From Pelecanus crispus (Eukaryota; Chordata; Aves; Pelecaniformes; Pelecanidae), in assembly GCF_030463565.1 (NCBI RefSeq), contig NC_134644.1, forward strand, positions 97,150,765 through 97,214,764: 64,000 nt of DNA, in the 5' to 3' direction. Below, one piece after another: positions 11,406-34,234 of this stretch (its first letter is position 1; every line of letters begins with the position of its first letter). A program made the position numbers and the translations under genes. The notes under the pieces were generated by a model. The model made no database searches and was not told where the DNA came from. It saw nothing but the letters and a program-made list of their open reading frames with translations.

Positions 11406-11548
11406 AGCTTATGAAGAAGTTCCTTGGGATAATATTTTACCTTCCAAAATCCAGCCTGTAGAATCGACAGTGGAAGTGTTGGCTGATCCTGTTTCCCAGT
11501 GTTTCACAAAAAGGAGATACTATCCTGAACCTGAAATAAGCCAAACCA
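11406..11548 (+). CDS. SPMIP7: SPMIP7-like exon 4
   Basis: Acceptor TTGATCTAG|A in phase 2 completes a Lys codon with exon 3. The exon reads AYEEVPWDNILPSKIQP, VESTVEVLADPVSQCF and TKRRYYPEPEISQT. The only nearby GT donor is ACCA|GTGAAC (11549), in phase 1; without splicing, the frame stops at TAG about 30 bases later. Phase 1 does not join in frame to the natural acceptor at 12000, only to a second AG at 12009-12010. Either that site is used or the donor has shifted by mutation. The coding content of the exon itself is convincing. Confidence 0.68.
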
Positions 11549-12000
11549 GTGAACAATTTCTTGCCAACTGGTTTTAGGTTTTGCTAATGAAATGTAGCCT
11601 AAATTTTGTGTAGGTCATACACATAAACCTGCAGCAGTGTTTTCAAATAAAAACAGAACCAAGTGAGCATTTAAGGTCATCAGCACACCCAGTAATTGCT
11701 TGAAATGATTTCATATTTTTCCTTCCCCCTCCCCTGTAAATTGGTACAGAAGAATATATGCATGCACAGTACCAAAAGAGGATAAGGATATTGATGAAAA
11801 ATTGGTTGATAGGAATGATGCTGTAGCATAACAAATCTCACATTAAGTTAGTTTACTTGTGATTATTAACTGTAATAATTATTATTTTTACTAAACTAAA
11901 ATTCAGTCCTGCAATTGGTTCCGACTGGTGCATGAAAATCTATTAAGCCAAATTAGTTAGCTAATGTTGCCTTACAAGAAGCATCTAATTATGATTTTAG

Positions 12001-12068
12001 GTTGTTGGAGGCTTCTGGGACAGATTTCAGACAAGAACTTTTACCTCTCCACAGAGACCTGTTGATTT
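12001..12068 (+). CDS. SPMIP7: SPMIP7-like exon 5 with destroyed splice donor
   Basis: After GATTTTAG, the frame gives VVGGFWDRFQTRTF then TSPQRPVD and two T bases. Exon 6 starts with a T that would complete Phe, giving RPVDF-VSRSSRT. The required donor is therefore at 12069, but the bases there are GGAAGT where GTAAGT is expected: one T-to-G change removes the obligatory GT. No other GT in this frame before the stop at about 12135 gives the needed phase 2. Unspliced, the frame runs on as LEVSFFCEYWG and stops. The motif FWDRFQTRTF supports family membership. Confidence 0.62.
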
Positions 12069-13106
12069 GGAAGTTTCATTTTTTTGTGAATATTGGGGTC
12101 CTCTGAACACTTCCTTTGTGAAGCTTGCATACAGTTAATTATTTCAGAAGACTAAACTCAGCAGCATTCTATAACTAGAGAAGTTAAGATGCTTAATCAA
12201 TAGCTATATGAAAAGCATACTCTAACATGCTTCTCCTGTGAGAGAGTTAAATATAAAAAGCAGAACAGAAGAAATCTATAAAGTGAATGCTTGTCATGAC
12301 TGCATACAACTGATATTTTCAATGAGACATGACATTTATGAAAACATGGTAATCATACACATGTACAGACTCAAGGTTTTATCTGCTGTCTGTAGAATCC
12401 AAAACAATGTCAGAGTGGAGCATTTTAGATGAGCCCAGTAAAGGGTGACAAGAGGTTCAGAAGGGCTCAGATAAGAGCCAGGTAGAGACAGGGAAGGAAA
12501 GGTTGGTCAAAGCAAGACAGGAAAGCTAGAACTTGCCTCCTTTCCAGGCCATGAGCCAGCAGGTTTTCTTGGGCAAACTCAATGGGTAGGTGTGCTACTG
12601 GGCACAGGCATACCATGGGAGAGACAGGTACCTCTGCAGAGTGGAAGGGGGATAGAAAACACTATCATTATGGTTTCTTGAATGTTGCTATTTCAAAGGA
12701 ATATAGACATGGTCAGGGAGAGCAGCTTCCAGGGACAGACCAAGAGAGAAATTCAGACCTGATAAGTTTTCCCATGTTCTCAAGAATTGAATGAGAGAAG
12801 TGTTACAAGAAGAGAAGTAGTTCATTTTTAAAGAATGCTTGCTTATACTATCCTAGGAAATTGAAGTCCCAGTATCTGATAATGAAATATTAAAAGATAA
12901 GATTCTGCCTGCTGAACTGGGTCATTTAGTGTATATGCCAGTCTAATAATTTACCACAGTCTTCTACCAAATTCAAATGAGCATTGCATCATTCCAAGAG
13001 CAAAACCTTGATTTGTCACCACCTCTCTTTTGAGACCTCATAAATATTTTATCAGAATATTCTGTCTGGTGAAAAAAAGGTGATTGATCTGTTTTGTCTT
13101 CAACAG

Positions 13107-13148
13107 TGTAAGCCGAAGTTCTCGAACCTGTCATATCCCTTTGCATAC
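13107..13148 (+). CDS. SPMIP7: SPMIP7-like exon 6 (42-base microexon)
   Basis: Acceptor GTCTTCAACAG|T and consensus donor AC|GTAAGT bracket 42 bases. Phase 2 in and phase 2 out. The coding is VSRSSRTCHIPLH plus two bases of a Thr codon completed by exon 7. Splice signals on both sides are good and the phases interlock with exon 7, so this small exon is well supported despite its size. Confidence 0.66.
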
Positions 13149-13679
13149 GTAAGTACAATGTCCCTGGGTTGTTTCTACTTTCTACATTTTTGATGAAGCC
13201 CAAGCAATCCATCTCTCATTTTCTGAAGCAAGAGTTTTAGATGGCCTACGTTATCTAATCTTAAGGTGTTTTCTGGTGCCAAGGGAGAGCACGTGCTTGA
13301 GGGTGACTCTAGCCTTTTACCTGTAAACTAGAAATCAGGATCTATTATGTCCTCTTTGGAAGACTATCCCAGTCTGATTATGGGCATAGCCAAAAGGACA
13401 AGAGATGACACATTTCTATCTTATTCCCATTCTTCCCAAGCCTCCTCTCTGCACATATGTACTAGAGCTGTCATTTGTTATGTGCTGCAAGTTCAGCAGA
13501 TGATTGTTTTCACCTTGGGACGTGCCAAGCACACAGGGCAGTTCAGCTCCGTGTTTTTTCTTGTGGACCATTTTAATAACTAACTACAATTTTGGAGCAT
13601 GAAGTATATAGTTCAGCTGCCTCCACCAGCTGTCTTATGAATAATGTACATATCTTTGATTTCCTTTCTATCCAAACAG

Positions 13680-13787
13680 TGGCTGTGTTGGTGCAGTAAA
13701 TTTTGAAAACATTGACAATGCCAAAGTAGATTTAATCCCACTTAACTCTGTGCAAACTTCAAAGCCTTGCTACACAAACACTGCGCA
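13680..13787 (+). CDS. SPMIP7: SPMIP7-like exon 7
   Basis: Acceptor TTTCTATCCAAACAG|T and donor GCA|GTATGT, 108 bases, phase 2 in and out. The coding is GCVGAVNFENIDNAK, VDLIPLNSVQTSKP, CYTNTA and two bases of the next codon. A plus-strand ORF starting at 13750 overlaps the exon's 3' half and runs into the intron; only the part before 13788 belongs to the gene. Frame intact, no lesion seen. Confidence 0.68.
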
Positions 13788-24623
<10,836 letters not shown>

Positions 24624-27600
24624 GTAGGTATGAGGTATATTTCTCAGCTTGTTCAGAAAGATTACAGGGAAAATCCTAATTGCATTTATTCAGTTAAAGA
24701 ACAATTAAATGGTAAGCATGGCATTCCATTGGCTTAAAAAATACAGAGCAGTTTGGGTTGGATCCCACCACATTATTGTCATGCTAATCTGAAATCCTTT
24801 TGAGGTTTTAGAATTTTTCTGGAACATCATGAGGTATGTATTGGGAAGGTACCTTAACACTGAGGTAAATCATGATTTCTAAATGTGAATTATTTCTACA
24901 CTGAGAAATTTTTTCTTTAGCTATGGTCACTAAGTCATGGCTTAAATGACTTTTTTTTTTTTTTTTTTGATTGATTGATTGATCTGTGTGTGTTCTGAAA
25001 GAGGCCCACAAACGTCAAAGTTAAAAATTCCCAAAAGAAAAATGTGTGGTGGTGTGTTTCCAAAGTGGTGTTGGCAGACTTATGAAATGGATATTTGCTG
25101 TAGAAAAGTAGTTGTTAAAAATGGATGGGTTTACTCAGAAGGCAGAGAGGCAAAATCATGCCATGCCCCATACCGATGCAGCCCAGGACCCTGTGACTAT
25201 GAAATCATCATAGCCCCACATCACTATTGTGGCTACCTCATGAAGTGAGTTAATAATCTTTATTCTCCCTTGCTCTTCCATGAAAAGCTTGTTAAAACTA
25301 TGGGCCAATATAAGTATTTAGGTGTCTCACTCTTGTTGGTTTCAAAAGAGCTAGATACCTCAGAACAGCTGAAAAACTGTTTTCCTTTTGTTAGCACAAA
25401 GAGCTTCTGACATTGCCAAAGGACCAACCTAGCCTTTCTCCCAGAATAGCTTAATAACTAATAAGCTTCAGAATAGCTTAATAACTATTTGTTTTCCCTC
25501 TCATTTATGATTTTGTGCTTTAGATTCTGAGTTTTTGTTATCCATAATTATCTAGGACATGGTGATTCTGAGTTTTTGTTATCCATAATTATCTAGGACA
25601 TGGTGACACTATCCCAAGTTTCCACATTTTCCTGAGAAATTTATCTTCCATTAAACTGTTTAATTGGCCTTAGAATTCTGTTCACAACACATCACACTTC
25701 TTTTTCAGCACTGCCAGTGAAAAGTATCCAGAAAAGGCTTGAGGAGCTTTAGGGAGCTGCCTGGCTTTTAAAGAATTCACCTTGTCAAGTGTTTCATCGT
25801 TGTGCAAAATGCACCGCCTTCCATTTCTGCTGCCCTCCATCCATTCACCTCTGCTCTTTTTCTCTTGTGGTTATACTTAGAAAATAGGCAGCCACCTGTA
25901 GTCACAGTTTGCTGTTGACAGGGAATGAAAATACGCAACAGTCTCAATAGGCTAATAAAGCTGAACTTGGAGCAGCCTGATGCAAGACTAACTTGCTTGT
26001 AAATGTCACAGACAAATAAAAAGGCAAATGCATCTTAGCAAAGATCATTGACAGACTTCAGACAGACACCCGATTTCAAGAGCAAAAAGACAGGCGCCAC
26101 TGTGATCTAGGAAAGGAAGACATATCTGCTACTTCCTTTTACTTTCTACAGGTGTTACTGTGGATATAGTTCATAGTGGATGAATTTTCATAGTTTTTAG
26201 TGGATAGCAAGAACAGGGTTCTCATTCTGTGCTACTGGAGACTTTCCAGAACTGGGACAGAATTGTCTGACTTTTTTGAAGAAGGATGTGTAGGAAACAG
26301 ATAGCAAGCATAATCATACTCAGACTTTGTACACCAGGTTTTGCTACCCTTTTTCTGAGCTGAGTGGTGCATTCCCCTAGGGGTCTAACCACTGGTTGCA
26401 AAATTGTAACAGTCCTATTTTACTTTCACTGGGGCTACTTGTGGAGTAAGATAGTGTTCACTGACCTAAGATGGAGGATCATAGCCCTCTATGAAACTGC
26501 TGTGTAAAACTATTAGGGATGCTGGGAATCTGCCCCCAACATTAGTTAGTGATGCCCAGAAAAGAGAGGTGTTTGACATTTGATTCCTTCCCTTTGTAAA
26601 ATAAATGATAAAAATCCTGCTGATTTCAGTGGTCACAGGTCAAGCTAGACTGTAGTGGAGAGGTGAAGAGAGGTTATTCCTGGAATTTGGGGTCAGACTA
26701 CCCCAATTCACCTCCACCTGCTTTTCATGTAGGACATGATCTCATACTTAACTGTTTTTAAAATGGTGAGCCCTTTTTTTCTCTCTTTGATCATTCTCAA
26801 GCCATGACTATAATAACTTCTCAGAAAGTAGCAAGTGATTGCATGTAGTGGATGTTTTTATAGCTGCTTTATTTGACATGTCTACAATATATGGTCAGTC
26901 TCCTGAAGACAATTATGGGTATCAGAGGGAGTCTCTTGTCTACTGCTAACATGGTCTAATAAATGTTCCTGTCAAAAGTATCAGCAATATCAGATAGACC
27001 AGGCAGCATGCAACCACTTCTGCACTGTATTTCTATTGCATGGAGCTTCTACAGTATGTGGGGCAAAATCCTTTATACCTGTTTTAAGCACTCTGAACTC
27101 AACAAGATTGTATAGGGTATAGAACAGAAGAAATATGGTTTCTTCATCTTCGAATATGAATAGTATTTTTATATGTCAAGCTTTATTGATGTATTTTTAC
27201 TCTATTTTTATTTCCAGATAATCTCAAGGTGAAGTCAGAAAATTAGGTTTCGAAGTCCTTTAAGTGCAATTAAATTCTGGCAGCATTATTTAGCTTTTGC
27301 ATAGGAGGAAATGCTTTCTGTGTCATTTTGTTTTGTGTTTAAATGAACTGTCCATTGCTACCCATTTACACCATGAGTTGTATGGAAATGTGTTTGCCTT
27401 GCCATAGTTACTACAAGGTAGTGCTGGATTTAGTTGGATTTTAGAGAGACAGATTGCACCTTTTCAGCACGTTGCTTTGGAGATTTCAAAGGGATCTTTA
27501 GGTCAGAAGAAACTATTTTTTGTTTGGAGAGTGAGTGAACATAAGACTCTGTGGTCAGCTCTGTATCAGCCCTGCTTTTGATTAGGTGTTTTGCAACAGA

Positions 27601-28236
27601 GGAGCTACACCAACTTAGGTTCTAGGTATAAGATTATAGTGTCTCTTCCTCTAAAAGATTAGAAGAATATCAGAAGGCTAGCATAAATTGTTCCCTCCCA
27701 GACAATCCCTAGCATATTTCCTAATCCCCATCCCAGTATTCTATACCACGAGGACTGGGCATCTAGAGCAGGCATGTCATGGTGCCAGCAAAGTGTTTTT
27801 TCTAGGCTTGGAAGCCAAACCTCCAGCATCACCAGTTAGCCTTCCAGGCAACACAGGGCCTTATGTGTTTGAATGCATTCAGCATGCTCATGGCAATTTG
27901 CCACAGTGTGCAGGTTAGTTGTGAAGCAACTGTGCGTGTCCAAGAAAGGCTGAAAAGAGGCAGAACACACCTTTCTTGGCTGCTGTAGGGATCTATCTTT
28001 CAGCATGTTACATCTATCCAGAAAGTAGGATTTAAAACACTGAGGAAGATTTGTCACCATTGCTCTTAAGGGGGCTAATTTTAATACTATGGCATATTGC
28101 AAATTACTAATATTCTCTGAGGCCAATGGGCATAACTGTTTATGAAGAATGCAGTGAGAGGGAAGAAGAGGAAATATTTAGCCATATGAGAACACGTTTT
28201 AAAAGCCTTTTCTTCTCTGAGTTTTTGTGACTGCAG
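24624..28236 (+). other. SPMIP7-like intron 8
   Basis: 3.6 kb, from GTAGGT to GTGACTGCAG. It contains a cluster of two local duplications at 25442-25606 and a T19 run followed by GATT repeats near 24951-24983. No exon is supported; the ORF at 24979-25248 begins in simple repeat. Confidence 0.55.
25442..25606. repeat. Cluster of two tandem duplications
   Basis: A 19-base word (CAGAATAGCTTAATAACTA) recurs at 25442 and 25469. About 50 bases further on, a 41-base unit starting GATTCTGAGTTTTTG is repeated perfectly at 25523-25563 and 25564-25604. Both are seen directly and look like recent replication slippage. Confidence 0.95.
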
Positions 28237-28360
28237 ATACATAGCAAAACACAGAAGTTCGTCTCGGTATAATCACCAGGGAACTTTTGCTCAAATGGTG
28301 ACTCCAGTTAGTCCTCAGAATTCTTTCAGCAAGAGAGAACGAGAAACTATTCTAGTTTAG
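28237..28360 (+). CDS. SPMIP7: SPMIP7-like exon 9 (last exon)
   Basis: Acceptor GTTTTTGTGACTGCAG|A in phase 2 completes a Gly codon left by exon 8. The exon encodes YIAKHRSSSRYNHQGTF, AQMVTPVSPQNSFS and KRERETILV, then TAG at 28358-28360. It is a basic, open C-terminus with a good acceptor. A poly(A) signal follows about 105 bases later. Because of the TGA in exon 8, this exon would be translated only by read-through or in individuals lacking that stop. Confidence 0.68.
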
Positions 28361-28464
28361 AAAGTGTCAGTCCTTTTTACCTGCATAACTGAGAGCCTCA
28401 GTGTCTGACAGTGAGGAGGAAAGAAATGTGTGAAGATGTGTGGATACTTTAAATACGGAACAAA

Positions 28465-28470
28465 AATAAA
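28465..28470 (+). terminator. AATAAA polyadenylation signal of the SPMIP7-like gene
   Basis: AATAAA about 105 bases after the stop codon, followed within 20-30 bases by a GT-rich element (TTGTGTGTTTGTGG). This is the usual layout of a 3' end and supports 28360 as the end of the coding region. Confidence 0.6.
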
Positions 28471-28499
28471 ATAACATAGAATTGTGTGTTTGTGGTAGT

Positions 28500-31400
28500 C
28501 CTTATTACATTATTCTCATATTTATGACTTACTAGTGTTGACAGTTAAAACCATATTAAAAACAAGAGGAGTCATAAGTCAAAGCCTTGAGACTTGCTCT
28601 CTGTACTGGATTGCCTTGTTAACTAAGGTAGAAAACAATGCTGTAGCTGTTCCATCCATTGACATAAATGTTTTGTGTGTATATGTATACACACACACTC
28701 ATGCAGACACACATATGTAAATGTATTATTAACTAAGAAATCATTACAGAGCAGCAGCCCTTCTCACCAGCTGTCCTAAACATGCCTTGCAAAGATGGTT
28801 AAATGTCACAGAGTGATATTTTAATCTTTGCTTGTACTGGCTCTGTGTGTAGTAGTGAATAAAAGGAGCCAGGTTATGTTCTCTGGTCTGGAGGCTAATT
28901 AAGACTGTGTGGCTTGCACCCTTGCTTAAATTCTCTTATGCTTAAACTGAAAAGAGTTAAATGGGGAAGATGGAGGGCCAGTACATAAGCCTTTGTCTCA
29001 GCACTGTTTTATTTTCTGGTGTTGGTGTAGACATCACGAGGAAGTTGCATCCCTGAGAAAGAGACAACCAAATGCGAATTTGTAGTTCAGGGAGTTCTAC
29101 TGTGCTCCAGGGACCAAAATAGCCCAAATAGTTTATTCTAATTTGGACAGCCTGGCAGCTTGCTCAGAAGTTTCTGCCCTGAGGTCTCTGGTGAGTTGTA
29201 TTACCCAAATCATCTATATTGGTGCTCTGTTACCTCTCCTGCTTGCATTTCTCCAGTATGCTTTTGAGGTACATATGTGTGTAACACATTTATAAGAAAT
29301 AGCTTTTCCATATCCACTTAAGGGCTTTCTGTGGAGGATTGTAAAATGCAGACATGGTGAAAGGCCTTTTCAAGAGCAGACTGAAGACTCATGGGAAATA
29401 CTGAAAGGTAGGGAATATAAACCACAGAGCCAGAAGACAGCAAATCCCCAGAAAAAACTAACATCCCTCAACAAAGGGGTTAGATCCTCAGCAGCAATAA
29501 TGGGAACTGAGCATCCAAATCCTTGATGCTGCTGTGCAAATCTCAGTCATACAAGATATACAAGCCCCTAGGGAATGTGAGATGACAGCTAAGCAAGACA
29601 AGCACTGACACGAAGGTATACCATTTCTCTAATAAGACTGTAGAAGATTGTCTATCCTAAAGTGGAGCGGAAATATTCCAGTTCTTGAAATGTCTGACCT
29701 AACATAGAAACTATATCACTTTTAGCTCTCTGTATTTTCATCATGCACAAAACAATGACACCTGATTTTTTAAGAGAGATCTAATCAGTTTCTCTGTATG
29801 CATTAAATTGGAACTAACGGGTACACGTGCAAAATTAAAGCCTATGTGCAGGTACAGGAAGGATGCAACCTGCCTTTACCTTTTGTGCCTGTCCGTTTTG
29901 GAGCTGCACATGTATACAAGTCAGTGAATATTTGAGATGAAAACATAGTCTCTTTTGCGAATTTGGCTTATTATGTCCCATTGAATTATTAAGTACCATA
30001 TAAAAATATTTGCAAATTTGTTACTGGTTACAAAGGCTGTGTTGTTATATGCTTGAGAAGGATGCCGGTTAAATCTTTCAGAGCCCCAACTCTGCAGTGC
30101 AGAGAGAGTGATCTGACTTTGGGTAAGAATGTAGGAACTGCCTTTGTGCAATGCAATGCAGTGTCACAGGCTCTATCTTCTACAGCAACTTAAATTCCAT
30201 TCAAACTAGCAGATGAAAACTGATTACATTTTAAACCAGCAGTGGGCTGAGAACACTGACTGCAAAGACAGATGCCATCGCTTGAGTAATTTCAGATTGG
30301 ATGCTTTATGTATAAAAACATTTTACACATGGCATAATTAAAGCACAATAATCTAAGGAGATGGAAGCTACATTTAAAATGGGGCAGGTTCTCAGCTGGA
30401 TAACTCAGCATAGTTTTCTCTGACTTTACAGATAAGAGCAAAAATCTCTACATCTAATGAGTGACAGCTGTGTGTTAGAAATCCTCTAGATAAATCAAAA
30501 TTGTAAAAAAAATTGTAAGGATGATTTCCACTTCTCCATACTGCTAGATCAAGCTGAGGAAATTTATAAACAAATAAGCAGTGGGGAGGAAAGGTATTTT
30601 TTAAAGTCAGTTTCTGGTTACTTTCAGTTTCTCTGAAAACTTGAACAAAGAGCAACAAGCTCTTGGGCTTGAAGAGCAGAAGGAAGGGAAATGCTTGTAT
30701 CCAAACTATAAAGTCCCTCATTTCATTTAAAATAAACTAATTAAAATAACAAAAAGCATATTTTCAAACTGTTTTTCCCATGAAGAAGTTCTTATGATTT
30801 TAACAAATCAGTATTTTGATCCTAAAATTTTAAGATAGTATTCCTTGAAACCTCAAGGAGAGAAAATTTCATGTACTGAGACAGAAGAACTTACAAAAGT
30901 AATAATTAAAAAATAGGTATGTGACATACAAAATGAGGCCTATTCCTGTTTCTGCTGGCTGCAATAGCATTGCTTTTGGTAGTAAAGACAGAAGGGGACT
31001 CTTGCCATCATGTCAATCCTATAAATAGCACCACTTGATTTAATCTGAACCCTTCTAGATTCATGTGATTTGTGGTATGGTGAACTAGTTATTGCTATTT
31101 TTAAATTTTCTGACTCTTCCACTCTATCCTAAATAGAAACAAAAAAAACCCTAGAATATCCTTCCACTTGATACTGTGGCATATGATATAAAGTATATAA
31201 TAAAGTATATGAAAGAGGGTTGCTATTAAAGAATCTCAGTTTTGCCTCCATTTGGAAACCACCGAACAAACACTTTAGTTCATGGGACAACTTCTGCTTT
31301 CCATCTCTTAAACGCCTTGCTGAATCATAGGTGTTGTTAATCTGTACACGGTGTTCATAAAGCAGTCAAATTTCAAGTCACTAAAAATCATTTTTGGATC

Positions 31401-33654
31401 TGTTCCTTTGAGTTATGGCATCGACACCTAGATGAACAGGAACAGAGTTGGCTTCCGGTGTGTAGTAAAACCACTGAAAAACAATGCTGCCGTGAGAGAA
31501 ATGGTTTCCTGGGTAGAATTTAGCTGGTTTTCCTTCTACAGTCTTCTAAAGGCTTCTGAAAGTGTAGTCTTCTAAAGCAGAGCATTTACACCACACAAAA
31601 GTTCACATTTGCAGCTTGTTTCGCAGAATTTCTCTTTATAAGCAGCAGGCTTTGGAAGTTAAGTGATTTGAAGTCATTTTGTGTAAAGTAGTTGTTAGCA
31701 TAGTGACCGTGCTTTTAATATGATCACTTCAATGTACACAGTAAATAAACATGTCTTAAACTATTCTATTTCTTTCTAAATATCTCTAAATAATACCTAT
31801 ATATTTTTTGTATGCATAACTACTAAACCCCTTCAAATACATTTTTGCATTATGTTGAATGGATTGATCATAAAGAAATATTTTGACATGGAAAAATAGG
31901 CTACAACAGAACAATTATCATAACTCTAGCTAAAGTTCATATTTTTTTAGACAAGATTCTTTTCCCTCTTGCTCCTTTTAGAAATACACATTTTAAAAAA
32001 TTGGTTTCCTTTGGTTTGTTTGTTATTTTATTCCTAATGCTTCTCATCTGCCATCTAGTAAAGGTCATAGAAATATTAATGTACTTCCAAAGCAAGAGGA
32101 CCAAAAAGCTTTGCTTTCAACAAAGCTTAGAGTATGGGGATGCAAATTGCAAAGAATCAGTGGCCTGTATCTTCTCACAGAATTATTTAGTAATGAATAT
32201 ACCAAGTGAAAGAGAAATGTCTGTTGGGTAAACAATACACATAAACAACTTCATGGTAGGAAAATAATGTGATATAAGAGGCTGTGGTGATCCTAGCCTG
32301 AAATCTTGAAAATGACTGGAGAAAATAAGGTGCTTATAGAGGAGACGGAAACCTAAAGCATATAATAACTGGAAACTTTGTTTTGTTTCGCTGTAGATGG
32401 AAATGCTTTTCATTTAATAAAATACAATTAAAAATAGAAAAACGTCATGACCAAGCAGGTAATTTGTGCTGCTTTCAGAAATTATTTGAGAGATAAAGTA
32501 TGATTTACCTGGAGAACTTTGGCAGAGTAGAGGAGAAAACGATGTTTAAGTGGGGTATTCCCTTCCACTGGTGGCTAAAAGCTCCTTGTTTCGGGTCTCA
32601 GCATCTCTCAGCCACTGCTTTTTGTCCCCTCACCAGCTATGTGGGACTCGATATCCTTGTCTCACACTTTAGAACAGGACTCTCTGTTTTCCCCAGTGTG
32701 TGGGAATACAAAGCAACCCTACAAAGTGTATTATCTAGCCATCGCAGAGGATATTGTTCCCAAAATACTGACCTATCTTGTGCTGAGGCAGGACAGCTGC
32801 TTATAATCTCATCCATGGTCCATTTGTACTTAGAAAATATAATTGCTGGCTTTTTAGGAAGGAGTGAGGACACCCGTTCCATTGCAAATACTGCTGTGTG
32901 ACACTGAATGACGGCAAGAAGTCAAGACTGCCTCGTGTCTTCTCCGGAAAACAGCAGCTCTGAGATCAGCCGGAGGAAATGTGCCTTAGTAAAGGCTGAG
33001 AAGGAAAATATCCACCCAAATCATCCCCTCATTTACTAAATTTGATTTTCTTTGGGGGTTTCTCAGAGCAATAGAAATCAGGCCTAAATATAGTTGCATA
33101 TGGGACCTGACAAAGCCATTGCTGCTTCTGTGTTCTCATTACTTAGTCTAGTAATGAAAATAGGTAGTATATTTATGACATGTACGCCCTAAATGTCAAA
33201 GGTCTTTAGGCACCCACGTTCCACTTACTGGTGGTTTTGTTTGCTTGCATGTGCAACTTTGGAGCATCACCAACTCAGCAGCTGGGTAACATTAGAGCAC
33301 TGTAAGTGGTGTTCTTTTCAAAATGGCTTATACTACAAACCTCTGACAGTGTCCTATCTCTGCTACCATTAAAAAGATAATAATCAGGTTCCATCTTTAG
33401 ATAAAAAGCATTGTATGGCTCCTTGTTGTCACTCTGCATGAAACAAATCTGTATGAGTAAATGATGTATACACTCATTAATTTAGGATTTTGCTATGAAT
33501 TTCTTAAGCGTTCTCACAGTGGGAACACAAAATGAAATTTCCAGGACTTCGTAATAAAGATCTAAACCAAACAAGTAGCAGTGTGAAGGAATTCAATGGA
33601 ACTATTCACATTAATAAAATTACATTTGTGCAGCTTCTCTCATCTTTGATGTGG
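28500..33654. other. Intergenic spacer
   Basis: AT-rich sequence with a short alternating TG/CA patch near 28675-28718. I see no exon, transposon or RNA gene. The plus-strand ORF at 32500-32901 (133 codons) has no recognisable motif. Confidence 0.5.
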
Positions 33655-34234
33655 CCCTTTGTCATGGTTTAGCCCCAGCCAGCAACTCAGCACCATGCAG
33701 CCGCTCGCTCACTCCCCCTACCCCGATGGGATGGGGGAGAGAATCGGAGGAGTAAGAGTGAGAAACACTCCTGGGTTGAGATAAGAACAGTTTAATAATT
33801 GAAAGAAAGTAAAATAGTAATGATAAGAATAACAAGATAATAATGATAATAACAATAATAATGTACAAAGCAAGTGATGCACAATGCAATTGCTCACCAC
33901 CCGCTGACCGATACCCAGACAGCTCCCGAGCAGCGATCGCTACTCCCCGGCCAACCTGCCCCAGTGTATATACTGAGCATGACGTCATATGGTATGGAAT
34001 AGCCCTTTGGTCAGTTTGCATCAGCTATTCTGGCTGTGCCCCCTCCCAGTTTCTTGTGCACCTGGCAGAGCATGGGAAGCTGAAAAGTCCTTGACTAGCA
34101 TAAGCAGTACTCAGCAACAACTAAAAACATCAGCGTGTTATCAACATTCTTCTCCTACTAAATCCAAAACACAGCACTGTGCCTGCTACTAGGAAGAAAA
34201 TTAACTCTATCCCAGCCGAAACCAGGACACCCTT
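33655..34234 (-). mobile_element. Solo LTR of an avian ERVL-type endogenous retrovirus, with target duplication
   Basis: The LTR occupies 33660-34229 (570 bases). It begins TGTCATGG and ends CAGGACA, so it has TG...CA termini, and is flanked by the 5-base direct repeat CCCTT (33655-33659 and 34230-34234). Five-base duplications fit class III (ERVL) elements. Sense is the minus strand: a CRE palindrome TGACGTCA (33980-33987) lies just upstream of a TATATA box (33967-33972), and ATTAAA (plus 33791-33796) could be the polyadenylation signal after a roughly 170-base R region. A TAA/TGATAA-rich stretch lies at 33805-33865. There is no internal coding region on either side, so it is a recombined solo LTR. 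The ORFs inside it are not genes. Confidence 0.9.

Noticed and set aside
12238-12432. 64-codon ORF near exon 5
   Set aside because: No acceptor in phase and no resemblance to the rest of the protein.
24979-25248. 89-codon ORF with several Cys residues
   Set aside because: Starts in a GATT simple repeat; Cys spacing fits no zinc-finger or other domain; not in phase with exons 8 or 9.
32500-32901. 133-codon plus-strand ORF
   Set aside because: Relatively long, but no motif, no promoter and no splice context. I could not relate it to any family or transposon.
33662-34192. ORFs of 60-119 codons inside the LTR
   Set aside because: These read through LTR regulatory sequence; an LTR of this type encodes no protein here.
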